NCBI GenBank assembly: GCA_903885565.1
Contig: CAISJI010000125.1
Location: 1-32,799, forward strand
Direction of reading: 5' to 3'
Length of the DNA stretch: 32,799 nt
Source: an uncultured Planctomycetaceae bacterium
GTDB lineage: Bacteria; Planctomycetota; Planctomycetia; Pirellulales; UBA1268
Below the pieces are notes generated by a model. That model was not told the DNA's origin and made no database searches. It saw only the letters and a program-made list of their open reading frames with translations. Made by a program: the position numbers and the translations under genes. Each line of letters begins with the position of its first letter. Within the stretch, counting starts at the first letter, position 1. Of the stretch, positions 14,680 through 23,862 are shown in pieces.

Positions 14680-17600
14680 ATGGTCTTCGTGGTGGATCGC
14701 CTCCTTCATCGCCAGTCTTTGTGGCCAACGGCTGCCCGCCGCGTGGTGCTCTGCGCCATCTGCGTGGTGGCTGGATGGGCTGCCGAGCCTGCGGCTGCGG
14801 TGCCCGCGCCAGACGGGATCGCTTTCTTTGAGGAAAAAATTCGCCCGGTGCTGGTGCAGCACTGCTATGAGTGCCATTCGGCGGAGGCCCTCAGAGAGGG
14901 GAGGCTGAAGGCGGAACTGCTCGTCGACTCGCGGGCGGGGCTGGAGAAGGGGGGAGAAAGTGGCGCGGCGGTGGTGCCGGGGAAGCGGGAGGAGAGCCTG
15001 CTGCTGGCGGCGGTGAAATATGACGGCTTTGAAATGCCCCCCACAGGCAAGCTGCCGCCTGAGGTGATCGCCGATTTCGAGCGCTGGATCGATATGGGGG
15101 CCCCCGATCCGCGCGAGGCGGAGCTTACGGCGGTGGCCAAGCGCACGATCGACGTGGCGGCAGGGCGTGAGCACTGGTCCTACCGCCGGCTGCAGCCGGT
15201 CTCTCCACCCGAGGTGCACACCACGGCGTGGGTGGCCAACGGCATCGATCCATTCGTGCTGGCAAAGCTGGAGGATGCCGGCATCTCCCCCAACGAGTCG
15301 GCCAATCGGGAAACGCTCGCCCGTCGGCTTTCCTACGATCTGCACGGCCTGCCGCCGACACCGGGCGAGCTGCAACTCTTCCTTGCGGATAATTCCCCGC
15401 AGGCCTATGAAAAACTGGTCGATCGCTTGCTCGCCAGCCCCCGCTATGGCGAACGCTGGGCCCGGCACTGGCTCGATGCGGTGCGCTATGCCGAAAGCGG
15501 CGGGTACGAATTTGATGGGGATCGCCCCGGGGCCTACCACTACCGCGACTTTGTCATCCGGGCATTCAACTCCGACATGCCCTACGACGAATTCCTGCGT
15601 CTGCAGATCGCCGGCGACCTGCTGCAGCCGGGGGACTATCGGGCTGTCAGTGCCACTGGCTTCTTCGTCGCCGGTCCCTATCCCGGCCAGCTGACCGCCA
15701 AAACGACCGAGCCGATCCGCTACGACCAACTTGATGACATGGTGACGGCCCTCGGCTCCGGAATGCTCGGCATGACGATCGGCTGCGCCCGCTGCCACGA
15801 TCATAAATACGACGCCATCTCCCATCGCGATTACTACGCGATGATTTCCACGCTGCAAAACACCGTCCACACAACGGTGAAGGTCGATCCCGATCCGGCC
15901 GCCTCGCAGTTGGCTCAGGCGGAGTGGGAGGCCAAGCGGGCTCCCGTGCTGGAGGCTGCCAATCGCTTCCGGCAGGGAACCCTGCCCCGGCTGCTCGCCG
16001 CCTGGCAGACCAGCCCGGCGGCTGCCGCCACGGCCCCCTGGCTCAACCTCAACCCGCAGAAGCTCTCGGCCAACAAGGCGACGCTGACAGAAGAGCCTGA
16101 CGACATCGTCGTCGCCTCGGGCAAGCTCGACGGGGACGACATCTACCGCCTCACGTTCCGCACCTACCAGCAGGGGCTCAAGGGGCTGCGACTGGAGGCA
16201 CTTTCCAGCCCATCTGCTCCCGGTGGCGGCCCGGGCACCGGTGCCAACGGCGCTTTCCGCCTCAACTCGATCAAGCTCACCGCCTCCCCCTTGGTCGCCG
16301 CCGCCGACCGCCAGGAGTTTTCGCCTGTGCTCAAGGCTCTGGCCGCCACGCACGAGGAGGGGGAACACACGCTGGCCAAGGCTGTCGATGGCGATGGCAA
16401 TACCGGCTGGTCAACCGCAGATCAGCCGGGGCGGGATCAGGCGGGGGTGCTAGAGTTTGACCGGGACGTCGGCTTCCCCGGCGGCACCCGGCTCACGCTG
16501 GAACTCAATTTTCAGTCGGGCCAGCCGGGCCTCGCCCGGCTGCGCTGCTCGGTCACGAAGTCGCCCCAGCCGGTGATCCTGGAGGGGCAGGCAGTGCCGC
16601 AGGCGGCGCCTGAGATCGCCACGCTGACAGACGAACTGAAAACCGCCGGCAAGGATGTGGCAAGCGATGAGCCGGCAGGGATGGCCGTGATGCGCTGGTT
16701 GCGGCAGTTTGAGCCGCAGACCGACGCCCATCTCGATGCGCTGGAAGCGATCGATGCCCAGCGGCCCCGGGAGAATCGGGTGGAGATCTATGCCACCGGC
16801 AGCGGCGGCGGGGATGTGTTTGTGCTCGCGCGGGGCGAGGTGGGGCGCAAGGGTGAGAAGGCACAGGCGGGGTTTGTGCGAGCGACCACGGCGACCGATC
16901 AGGCCGAGGCAGACCTGCTGGTGGGGGATGACGGCCAGCCGCTACCCCATCCCCGGCTGGGGTTGGCCCGGTTTCTCACCAACACCGAAAGCGGCGCTGG
17001 CCCCTTGGCAGCCAGGGTGGCGGTCAACCGGCTCTGGCACCATCACTTTGGCCGCGGTATTGCCGCCACGCCCAACGATCTGGGCACGCAGGGAGAACCA
17101 CCGACCCATCCTGAATTGCTGGAATGGCTCGCCGGCCAGTTTGTTCAAGGGGGGTGGAGCCTCAAAAAACTCCACCGGCTGATCGTGACCAGCACCACCT
17201 ACCGGCAGGCGGGCACGGTCGATGCCGCGGCCCGCAATGCCGACCCCGATAATCGCCTGCTCTGGCACCGCCAGCCGGTGCGGCTGGAGGGAGAGGCAAT
17301 CCGCGATGCCCTGCTGGCGGTGGCCGGCCGGCTCGACACCGCGATGTATGGCCCCGGCACGCTCGATGGGATGAGCCCCAGGCGCAGCATCTATCTCACC
17401 GTCAAACGCAGCCAGCCGGTTCCCTTTCTGCAGGTGTTTGATCAGCCGGAGCCGATCCAATCGGTCGGCTCACGGGGCACGGCAACGGTGCCGACACAGG
17501 CCCTCACGCTCATGAACGCCCCCTTTGTGAGGGCAGCAGCCGAGGGGCTCGCCGCGCGGGCCAAAGCGGCCGTGGGGAGTGGCGGCGAGCCGGCCATCGC

Positions 17601-17778
17601 CTATGCCTTCAGGGCGGCCCTCTCCCGCTCTCCTGCCCCTGCGGAGCTGGAGAAATTCTGGGCACTGTTGCAGGCCCGCGAACTGGAGGCTGGCAGCGAT
17701 GAGGCACGTCGGGCTGCGGCGCTTACCGATATCTGCCAGCTGATGCTCTGCATGAATGAGTTTGTCTACATCGACTGA
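14680..17778 (+). CDS. PSCyt1/DUF1549/DUF1553 planctomycete cytochrome-like protein
   Basis: This encodes 1032 residues from ATG 14680; a TTG at 14614 in the same frame would only add non-signal sequence. Residues 15-40 form a signal or anchor segment. Domains in order: an N-terminal c-type cytochrome-like domain with the heme motif CYECH (62-66), then DUF1549 (about 187-400) containing a second CxxCH, CARCH (369-373). An inserted β-rich module follows (about 447-627, with LEALSSPS and TGWST), and then DUF1553 (about 757-1015, with RVAVNRLWHHHFGRG). These proteins are abundant in planctomycetes and are typically encoded next to a DUF1501 protein, as here. They are thought to act outside the cytoplasm in polysaccharide or sulfated-glycan use, but no reaction is established. 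The inserted module also occurs in the WD40 protein of this window. Confidence 0.95.
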   Translation: MVFVVDRLLHRQSLWPTAARRVVLCAICVVAGWAAEPAAAVPAPDGIAFFEEKIRPVLVQHCYECHSAEALREGRLKAELLVDSRAGLEKGGESGAAVVPGKREESLLLAAVKYDGFEMPPTGKLPPEVIADFERWIDMGAPDPREAELTAVAKRTIDVAAGREHWSYRRLQPVSPPEVHTTAWVANGIDPFVLAKLEDAGISPNESANRETLARRLSYDLHGLPPTPGELQLFLADNSPQAYEKLVDRLLASPRYGERWARHWLDAVRYAESGGYEFDGDRPGAYHYRDFVIRAFNSDMPYDEFLRLQIAGDLLQPGDYRAVSATGFFVAGPYPGQLTAKTTEPIRYDQLDDMVTALGSGMLGMTIGCARCHDHKYDAISHRDYYAMISTLQNTVHTTVKVDPDPAASQLAQAEWEAKRAPVLEAANRFRQGTLPRLLAAWQTSPAAAATAPWLNLNPQKLSANKATLTEEPDDIVVASGKLDGDDIYRLTFRTYQQGLKGLRLEALSSPSAPGGGPGTGANGAFRLNSIKLTASPLVAAADRQEFSPVLKALAATHEEGEHTLAKAVDGDGNTGWSTADQPGRDQAGVLEFDRDVGFPGGTRLTLELNFQSGQPGLARLRCSVTKSPQPVILEGQAVPQAAPEIATLTDELKTAGKDVASDEPAGMAVMRWLRQFEPQTDAHLDALEAIDAQRPRENRVEIYATGSGGGDVFVLARGEVGRKGEKAQAGFVRATTATDQAEADLLVGDDGQPLPHPRLGLARFLTNTESGAGPLAARVAVNRLWHHHFGRGIAATPNDLGTQGEPPTHPELLEWLAGQFVQGGWSLKKLHRLIVTSTTYRQAGTVDAAARNADPDNRLLWHRQPVRLEGEAIRDALLAVAGRLDTAMYGPGTLDGMSPRRSIYLTVKRSQPVPFLQVFDQPEPIQSVGSRGTATVPTQALTLMNAPFVRAAAEGLAARAKAAVGSGGEPAIAYAFRAALSRSPAPAELEKFWALLQARELEAGSDEARRAAALTDICQLMLCMNEFVYID

Positions 17779-17791
17779 ACGCCTGCACAAG

Positions 17792-17823
17792 TGAAAGCCC
17801 GCTCAACTGAAAGCCCGCTCAAG
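17792..17823 (+). repeat. 16-bp tandem duplication in the DUF1501 leader
   Basis: TGAAAGCCCGCTCAAC at 17792-17807 is repeated at 17808-17823 with only the last base changed. It lies between the cytochrome-like gene and the ribosome binding site of the next gene and lengthens that 58-bp gap. Confidence 0.8.
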
Positions 17824-17836
17824 GCGAGGAGATTCC

Positions 17837-19321
17837 ATGCACACACGCGAGCAATCTGAAGCCGATCCGGCTGGCGAGGGCCCAGCTCGGCTGGGGGAAT
17901 TACGACTGCCGGGAAGACGTCAGTTCCTGCGCGACAGCGGGCTGGGATTTGGTGCCTTGGCTCTTGCGCAACTGCTCGGCAGCAGCAGCACCGCGAGTGT
18001 GCATGAAGCTGGCTCCGGCCTGACGCTGCCGCACCATGCCCCCAAAGCGAAGCGGGTGATTTGGCTCTTCATGACCGGCGCGCCGTCGCAGGTCGATACC
18101 TGGGACTACAAGCCGGAGCTGCAGGCCCGGGCGGGCCAGCCCCTGCCCGATGCCGACAAGAAGGTGGGGTTTTTTGAGACCAGCGGGGCATGTCTGGCCA
18201 GCCCCTTCAAATGGGCGCAGCATGGGCAATCGGGCAGCTGGGTGAGCGATCTGTTTCCGCATCTTTCCCGGCATGTGGATGACATGACGTTCATCCATTC
18301 CTGCCATCTCCGCGCCAACAACCATGCCCCGGCGGCGATGGAGCTGATGTGCGGGCTCAACCGCCCCGGCATGCCGAGCATGGGGGCCTGGCTTGGCTAT
18401 GGCCTCGGCTCGATGAACGACAATCTCCCCGGCTTTGTTGTGATGCATGAGCGCAAGCCGCGGGGGGACGATCAGATCTGGTCGGCTGGCTTCCTGCCCA
18501 AGAGCTATCAGGCGCTGGCGATCGATGCCCGCCGCAGCGAGGCGATCGACAATCTCGTGCGGCGGGGGGGGCAGCCAGCCGATGCCCAGCGCACCGATCT
18601 CGATCTCCTCGGCGAACTCAACGCCGCCCATGCCGCCGGCCGACCGACGCAGGCCGATCTGGCCGCCCGGATCGCCAGCTTTGAGCTCGCCTACCGGATG
18701 CAGTCGGCCGCGCCTGAGGCGACCGATCTCACGCAGGAGTCGCAAGCGACGCACGAGCTCTATGGCACCGCAGATCCCAAGTGCCAGGTCTTTGCCCGGC
18801 AGTGTCTGTCAGCCCGGCGGTTGCTGGAGCGGGGGGTGCGGTTTATCCAGATCTTCGCCGGCCGCGGCGTGGGAGGAGATGGCAGCGTCGACGACGTGCC
18901 GTGGGATGGCCATGCCAACATCGAAACCAACCATCGCGAATGTGCCTTGGCGACCGACCGGCCGGCGGCGGCGCTGCTTGCCGATCTCAAGGCCCGTGGC
19001 ATGCTGGAAGACACGCTGGTGATCTGGGGAGGGGAGTTTGGCCGCACGAGCGACTCGCAGGGAAGCCTTGGCCGCGACCACAATCCCAACGGCTTCACGA
19101 TCTGGATGGCGGGCGGCGGTGTGAAGGGGGGCTACCATTACGGCGCGACCGATCCGTTTGGCTATAAGGCGGTGGAGAACAAGGTGCATGTCAACGACCT
19201 GCACGCGACGCTGCTCCATCTGCTGGGGATCGATCACGAAAAGCTCACCTACCGTCACAACGGCCGCAACTTCCGGCTCACCGACGTCGGCGGATCGGTC
19301 ATCCGGGCGGTGCTGGCGTAA
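17837..19321 (+). CDS. DUF1501 protein with Tat signal
   Basis: This encodes 494 residues, with a GAGGAGA ribosome binding site 5-11 bp before ATG 17837. A twin-arginine motif (GRRQFLRD, 26-33) is followed by an Ala/Leu-rich core. The mature protein belongs to DUF1501, a branch of the alkaline phosphatase/sulfatase fold: MTGAPSQVDTWD early, HLRANNHAP in the middle and WGGEFGRTSDSQG followed by GRDHNP near the C-terminus, where metal-binding residues lie in this superfamily. No reaction is proven. It is encoded 58 bp after the DUF1549/DUF1553 gene in the same direction; such pairs recur across planctomycetes and probably work together in the periplasm. Confidence 0.95.
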   Translation: MHTREQSEADPAGEGPARLGELRLPGRRQFLRDSGLGFGALALAQLLGSSSTASVHEAGSGLTLPHHAPKAKRVIWLFMTGAPSQVDTWDYKPELQARAGQPLPDADKKVGFFETSGACLASPFKWAQHGQSGSWVSDLFPHLSRHVDDMTFIHSCHLRANNHAPAAMELMCGLNRPGMPSMGAWLGYGLGSMNDNLPGFVVMHERKPRGDDQIWSAGFLPKSYQALAIDARRSEAIDNLVRRGGQPADAQRTDLDLLGELNAAHAAGRPTQADLAARIASFELAYRMQSAAPEATDLTQESQATHELYGTADPKCQVFARQCLSARRLLERGVRFIQIFAGRGVGGDGSVDDVPWDGHANIETNHRECALATDRPAAALLADLKARGMLEDTLVIWGGEFGRTSDSQGSLGRDHNPNGFTIWMAGGGVKGGYHYGATDPFGYKAVENKVHVNDLHATLLHLLGIDHEKLTYRHNGRNFRLTDVGGSVIRAVLA

Positions 19322-19543
19322 TTCTCGTTGGCGGCTCCTGATCCGCGGGTCGCGCACAAGCGATGCGGGCTGCAACTGGGGCAGATTGTTGCTCGGTGGG
19401 CCTGCCACGCAGCGATGTTGCGGGCGGCCGATGTGCAGGGCATAGTGGGTCGACTCTGTTGCGAGAGGAGGGGCCATTTCGGCGCCGCGCTTCGATAACG
19501 GGGCAGAGGTTGGAAGACACGAAAGCTGGAATAGGCCGAAGCC

Positions 19544-20263
19544 ATGCTCACGAAAATTTCTGTTTGGCTGTTCAATGTCCTGTTCCGCCGGCTGCGCAAC
19601 GGCAAGGGCATGGCATTCTCCCGTGAGGAGATTCGCTGTCTGTTTCCCTACTTCTCGCAATTTGGGGAAGACATCGCCGTGTTGCGTTACTTTCCTGACG
19701 CAGGGCCAGGGTTTTACGTTGATGTGGGCGCTTACCATCCCTTGGAAGGCTCCAACACGCTCCTTTTGCACAAGCTTGGGTGGAGCGGGATCAACATCGA
19801 CATGAACCCCGATAAAATCGCGGTTTTCCAGCGTTACAGGCCCAACGACTTCAACGTCTGTGCCGCGATCAGCGATCAGGTGGCGGCCTACGAAACAGTC
19901 CACGGCGGTACCACGATCGAGGCGGTGGTATGGAAGAAGCCGGTGCCAGGCGAGAAGCTCGACAGTCAGGGGCCGGTCACCCGTACCCTCGCCGATGTCA
20001 TTCGCGAATCGCCATGGGCCAAACGTCGGATCGACTATCTCAACATCGATTGCGAAGGGCATGACCTGGCCGTGCTGCGCTCGCTCCCGCTGGCCGAATA
20101 CTCCCCGCGGCTGATTATGATTGAGGCTCTCACATCAGAGGCGATCAGCGAGATACGGGATTATCTCGAGGAAAGAAATTACAGCTTCGTGGAGAAGGTC
20201 GGCTTGACGCTCCTGTTTACGCTGCCCGATATGCCTTGGCAGCCGGCTGCGATTCCACGCTGA
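19544..20263 (+). CDS. FkbM-family methyltransferase
   Basis: This encodes 239 residues. It has the FkbM/Methyltransf_21 layout: a SAM-binding start FYVDVGAYHP (57-66, Asp60 and Gly62), an acidic strand end NIDMNPD at about 84-90, and the family marker YLNIDCEGHDLAVL at about 165-178. These enzymes O-methylate sugars or natural products using S-adenosylmethionine, often on surface polysaccharides. No glycosyltransferases are nearby, so the target is unknown. Base composition is somewhat more AT-rich than that of its neighbours. The 222 bp before it show no recognisable signal. It converges on the kinase gene with 15 bp between stop codons. Confidence 0.9.
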   Translation: MLTKISVWLFNVLFRRLRNGKGMAFSREEIRCLFPYFSQFGEDIAVLRYFPDAGPGFYVDVGAYHPLEGSNTLLLHKLGWSGINIDMNPDKIAVFQRYRPNDFNVCAAISDQVAAYETVHGGTTIEAVVWKKPVPGEKLDSQGPVTRTLADVIRESPWAKRRIDYLNIDCEGHDLAVLRSLPLAEYSPRLIMIEALTSEAISEIRDYLEERNYSFVEKVGLTLLFTLPDMPWQPAAIPR

Positions 20264-20278
20264 GCACGGCTCCCCGGC

Positions 20279-21841
20279 TCAGCCCACCGCTGCGGCCAAT
20301 GGGGCGTGGAGGGCGAGGAGTTTCTGGTAACGCTTGAACATTGTTGCCAGTGTTGCGACGGCCTTTGACCGCGGCGTGAAGCGCGTGGGCGTGCCGGTGG
20401 CATGGGCCGCGAGGAACGCCTGCCAGGCTTGCGTGTCGCCGGAGAGTCTTCCGGCGCGGAATTTGGCCATCAGCGTCGCCCCCCAGGCGGTGCCCTCCTG
20501 GGCGCCTGAGAGGAGCACGACCGGCGTGTTGAAGGCATCGGCAATGATCTGGGACAGGGCCGGCGTCTGCGCGAGGCCGCCGGAGAGAATGATCTCGCTG
20601 CGGGGATAGCCCTGCGCCGTGAGCAGATCGCTGCCGAGTTTTAAATTGAAGATTGTGGCCAGCAGCATCGCCCGGGCCACGTTCCCCGGCGTGGCGTTGT
20701 GCTCGTTGAGCCCCACCACCAGCCCCGTGCCCCCGTGCGATACGCCCACCCCCGGCTCATCGTCGAGGAAGGGAAGGGCGAGCAGGCCGCCGCAGTCGTC
20801 GGGAGCGGCCAGCAGCAGCGGCATGATCGTCGCAAAGGCGGCGGAGCCTAGGCCTGCCCCAGCCAGGCCAAACATGCCGACGACGGTATTCATCGGTGTG
20901 GTGCCGTTGCGCAGCCAGACCATGTTGATCGGCTTGCCATCGGGGGCGCAGAAGTGATCGACGGCGCGAGAGATTCCCTGAAAGGCCCGGTCTCCCACCG
21001 AATTGGCCACCACGCTTGTGCCAAAGCTCATCGACACCTGCCCCGCCGCGCCGATCAATGAGCCCGCCAGCGCCGACGGCTGATCTCCCTCAGCGGGCGC
21101 CACCGGGATTCCCTCCGGCAGACCCAACAGCGCGGCCCCCCGGGCGTTTAAGCTGCCGCCATCCTCTCCAGCTTTTTTCACGCGCGGCAACAGCTCCCGC
21201 AGCGGCGGCAGGCGGGCGCCTGCTTCCCGGGCCGCCAGAGCATCAAAGCTCGCCAGCAGCCCCGCGTCGTAATCGAGCGTGGCCTGATCGATCGGAAACA
21301 TCCCCGCGGCATCGCCGATGCCAAGATTCCATTGGCCGGTGAGACGCTCGGCGATCCAGCCGGCCGGCGTGGTGATATGCGCCACGCGGCAGGCCAGCTC
21401 CGGCCGGTGGCGAATCGTCCAGAGCCAGCGGGCCGCCGTGATTCGTTTTGGCATCTTCACGCCCAAAGCCTGCGTGAGTTCCTCTCCCTCCGCCTCGTTG
21501 CGGTTGTCGCACCAGAGCCTCGCCGGCCCGAGCGACGTGCCATCTCGATCGGCGAGCACCTCGCCATGCATCTGCCCCGAGATGCCGATCGCCCGCACAT
21601 CCAGCGTGATGCCCCGGTCGGCGAGTTTTTTTCGCAGCGTGGCGATCGCCATGGAGAGCGCCCGTTCCCAGTCGGCGGGGAGCTGTTCGTAGCATTCGGC
21701 GGCCAGCCCCGGCACCATGTCGTAGGAGGCGCTGGCGGTGGCGAGGATCTGCAGCTGCTGGTCGGTGAAGATCACCGAGAGCCCCTGCGTGCCGGCATCG
21801 ATCCCCAGATAGCCAACAAGTGTGGTTGGTTTTGCCTGCAT
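20279..21841 (-). CDS. FGGY-family carbohydrate kinase (xylulokinase-like)
   Basis: This encodes 520 residues from ATG 21841, with GGGAG about 12 nt upstream; a GTG at 21853 is an alternative. The first phosphate-binding segment is LGIDAGTQG (12-20). ISGQMHG at 87-93 is the form found in xylulokinases, followed by LWCDNRNEAE. The catalytic Asp is probably Asp253 in AEGDQPSAL. The C-terminal half has SFGTSVV and LSGGLAQTPALSQIIAD, the adenosine-binding part. It phosphorylates a ketose with ATP in the cytoplasm. It lies 94 bp downstream of a fucose-isomerase-family gene on the same strand, so the true substrate may be the ketose made by that enzyme instead of D-xylulose. Confidence 0.92.
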   Translation of the reverse strand: MQAKPTTLVGYLGIDAGTQGLSVIFTDQQLQILATASASYDMVPGLAAECYEQLPADWERALSMAIATLRKKLADRGITLDVRAIGISGQMHGEVLADRDGTSLGPARLWCDNRNEAEGEELTQALGVKMPKRITAARWLWTIRHRPELACRVAHITTPAGWIAERLTGQWNLGIGDAAGMFPIDQATLDYDAGLLASFDALAAREAGARLPPLRELLPRVKKAGEDGGSLNARGAALLGLPEGIPVAPAEGDQPSALAGSLIGAAGQVSMSFGTSVVANSVGDRAFQGISRAVDHFCAPDGKPINMVWLRNGTTPMNTVVGMFGLAGAGLGSAAFATIMPLLLAAPDDCGGLLALPFLDDEPGVGVSHGGTGLVVGLNEHNATPGNVARAMLLATIFNLKLGSDLLTAQGYPRSEIILSGGLAQTPALSQIIADAFNTPVVLLSGAQEGTAWGATLMAKFRAGRLSGDTQAWQAFLAAHATGTPTRFTPRSKAVATLATMFKRYQKLLALHAPLAAAVG

Positions 21842-21935
21842 CACAAAAAGCACTCCCGCTGTGTCGATGAATCACCCACCCGATACAACCGCGAACAGGA
21901 ACAGACTGCCGCGCCACTGGAACACTGAAGCCGTC

Positions 21936-23645
21936 TCAGCCATCCCAGCGGGAGCTGGCGGCCACGCCATGGTTGCGGGTGCCGCAGAACGTAACCTCAA
22001 TCCCCAGGGCTCGCGCCGCCGCCGCCTTAGCGAAGGCACAGCGATCGGCTCCGGCGGCATCCTTGGCATAGGCCACCTGCACGTGATTGGCCTTGTGGCG
22101 GGCCATCATCTGATCCCGCGACACGCCGTAGGTCACCGCATGCATGATCGGCCACTGCTTCGTGGTCGCGTCCAGCCGCCGCTGCGTTTCTGCGGCGGGG
22201 AGCTTCACCACCTCTGCCCGGCCGATGTCCATGCAGAGCTTCTCGTGGCCGCCGACATTGTTCACCCAGATCCGGCTCCAGACGATCTCCCCCGGCTTGC
22301 TCACGCCCGCAAGCGTGCTGCCGCCGAGCCGGAAATACATCGGCGGTTGCCGATGCCCCTCGGCTCCCTTCCAGCCACCGATGAAGTGGGCCGGGGGAGC
22401 GCCTCCCGAGATCTCAAACACCCACACCCACTGGTCGGTCGTGCCCGACTGATCCCAGTCGCCCCAGCGGATATCGTGGAGCGTGTTTTCCACCGGCTCG
22501 CCGAGCGCCTCGTGCACCCTCTGCGTGAGCAGGCCGTCGAGGCCGGCGCACTCATCCACCTCGTTGAAGTGCGTCAGCGGCCGCCCCTTGAGGATCGGCT
22601 TGGAGGAGCCGACGGCCGTCACCGGGGGGCGCTTGGAATCGTTGAGCATCCCCTCCACCAGATCGCTGGCCGGGAGGAGATCCTTGAGCCCCTGCTGGTA
22701 TTGGATGCCGACGAGATCGCAGCCGAAGCGCTCGGCGAGGCGGAGCGTGGCGATATACATCTTGCACTGCATCAGCACCTGGGCGCGGGTGAGATCGGCT
22801 TCCTCGTCGCGGCCGAAGTGAAATTCCATGCCGGCGGCTTCGAGCCAGCGAAACACCTCCCGCGCCTCACTGTCAGACACGCTGATCGCCTCGTGGAACA
22901 GGGCGCTTTGGCTGAGCCGCTCCTTGAACACGCCGGTGGCATGGAGGAGATGGTCGGGGATGATGGCGTTGTACATCCCCATGCAGCCCTCGTCGAAGAC
23001 GCCCATCAACGCCTTGCGGCGGCGCAGGTCGGCCGCGATGCCGGCGCCGATCTCCGCCAGCTTGGCCGGCACTTTCACCTTGGCCAGTGGGATCGCATGG
23101 CTGGTGTCGTGGTGCACCTTGCCGGTGTCGAGCCAGGCCTGAAGATGGCGGTTGAAGCTGGGGCTGGAAAAATCGTCGGCCCACAGCGTGGCATAGGGCA
23201 CGCCCGCCTTGGTGAGCGAGCCGTTGAGATTGAGCATGCCGACGAGCCCCGGCCACTGCCCCGACCAATTGGCCACCGTGAGGATCGGCCCGGTGTGCGT
23301 CGAGAGTCCCGGGAGGACATGGTTGGAGTATTGCCACACCGCCTCCGCCACCACCAGCGGCACCGTGGGATCGATCTCGGCGAAGATTTCCAACCCCTCG
23401 CGGGCGCTGGCAATGAAGCCGTGGCCCCGGCTTTTGTCAGGGGCGTGGCCGCGCACGAGGCTCCAGCCGCAGCGGCCAAACGCCTCCCCCAGTTCGTTCT
23501 CCATTGCATTCTGGGCCGGCCAGCACACCTGGTTGGCCCCCTCGCGCAGGTCGCCGCTGGCCACGAGCACAGCATGGCGGGTGCCGGGGCGGCTGCGGCC
23601 GGCGGGCAGCGGACGAACGGCCTGTTTGCGGCTGGAAACGGCCAT
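21936..23645 (-). CDS. L-fucose isomerase-family protein (sugar isomerase)
   Basis: This encodes 569 residues from ATG 23645, preceded by GAAGGGGGG. The frame extends to 23864 but the added part has no domain character. The C-terminal half aligns by eye with bacterial L-fucose isomerase: VEGMLNDS carries Glu331, [13 protein letters not shown] carries Asp364 and NHVQVAY carries His521. These are the equivalents of the three Mn(II) ligands of the E. coli enzyme (Glu337, Asp361, His528). The family interconverts aldoses and ketoses such as L-fucose/L-fuculose or D-arabinose/D-ribulose. The N-terminal half is a diverged α/β part. With the kinase 94 bp downstream it makes a likely two-step catabolic operon; aldolase and transporter are absent here. 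Confidence 0.88.
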   Translation of the reverse strand: MAVSSRKQAVRPLPAGRSRPGTRHAVLVASGDLREGANQVCWPAQNAMENELGEAFGRCGWSLVRGHAPDKSRGHGFIASAREGLEIFAEIDPTVPLVVAEAVWQYSNHVLPGLSTHTGPILTVANWSGQWPGLVGMLNLNGSLTKAGVPYATLWADDFSSPSFNRHLQAWLDTGKVHHDTSHAIPLAKVKVPAKLAEIGAGIAADLRRRKALMGVFDEGCMGMYNAIIPDHLLHATGVFKERLSQSALFHEAISVSDSEAREVFRWLEAAGMEFHFGRDEEADLTRAQVLMQCKMYIATLRLAERFGCDLVGIQYQQGLKDLLPASDLVEGMLNDSKRPPVTAVGSSKPILKGRPLTHFNEVDECAGLDGLLTQRVHEALGEPVENTLHDIRWGDWDQSGTTDQWVWVFEISGGAPPAHFIGGWKGAEGHRQPPMYFRLGGSTLAGVSKPGEIVWSRIWVNNVGGHEKLCMDIGRAEVVKLPAAETQRRLDATTKQWPIMHAVTYGVSRDQMMARHKANHVQVAYAKDAAGADRCAFAKAAAARALGIEVTFCGTRNHGVAASSRWDG

Positions 23646-23725
23646 GGAGAGCCCCCCTTCGGGAAAACTGAGGAAAACGCGGCGCTGGCCCCACGGCAGG
23701 CTGACGGCAGCCAAAGGGGGACAGA

Positions 23726-23756
23726 TTGGAATCGGTCGATCGCGGGAAACTATACT
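23726..23756 (+). promoter_or_regulatory. Putative promoter for the WD40 gene
   Basis: TTGGAA (23726-23731) and TATACT (23751-23756) are separated by 19 bp and read toward the gene at 23863, leaving a leader of about 100 nt. The spacer is longer than optimal, so this is a moderate call. Confidence 0.35.
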
Positions 23757-23862
23757 CTCTCTCGCTGCGGCTGGTGCAGGGGTGTTTGGCCCCGCCGAGC
23801 GTTGCGGGTCCTCCTGCGGGGAGGAATGGGCGAGGTGTCTGTCTTCAGCGGAGAAGTTGTTC

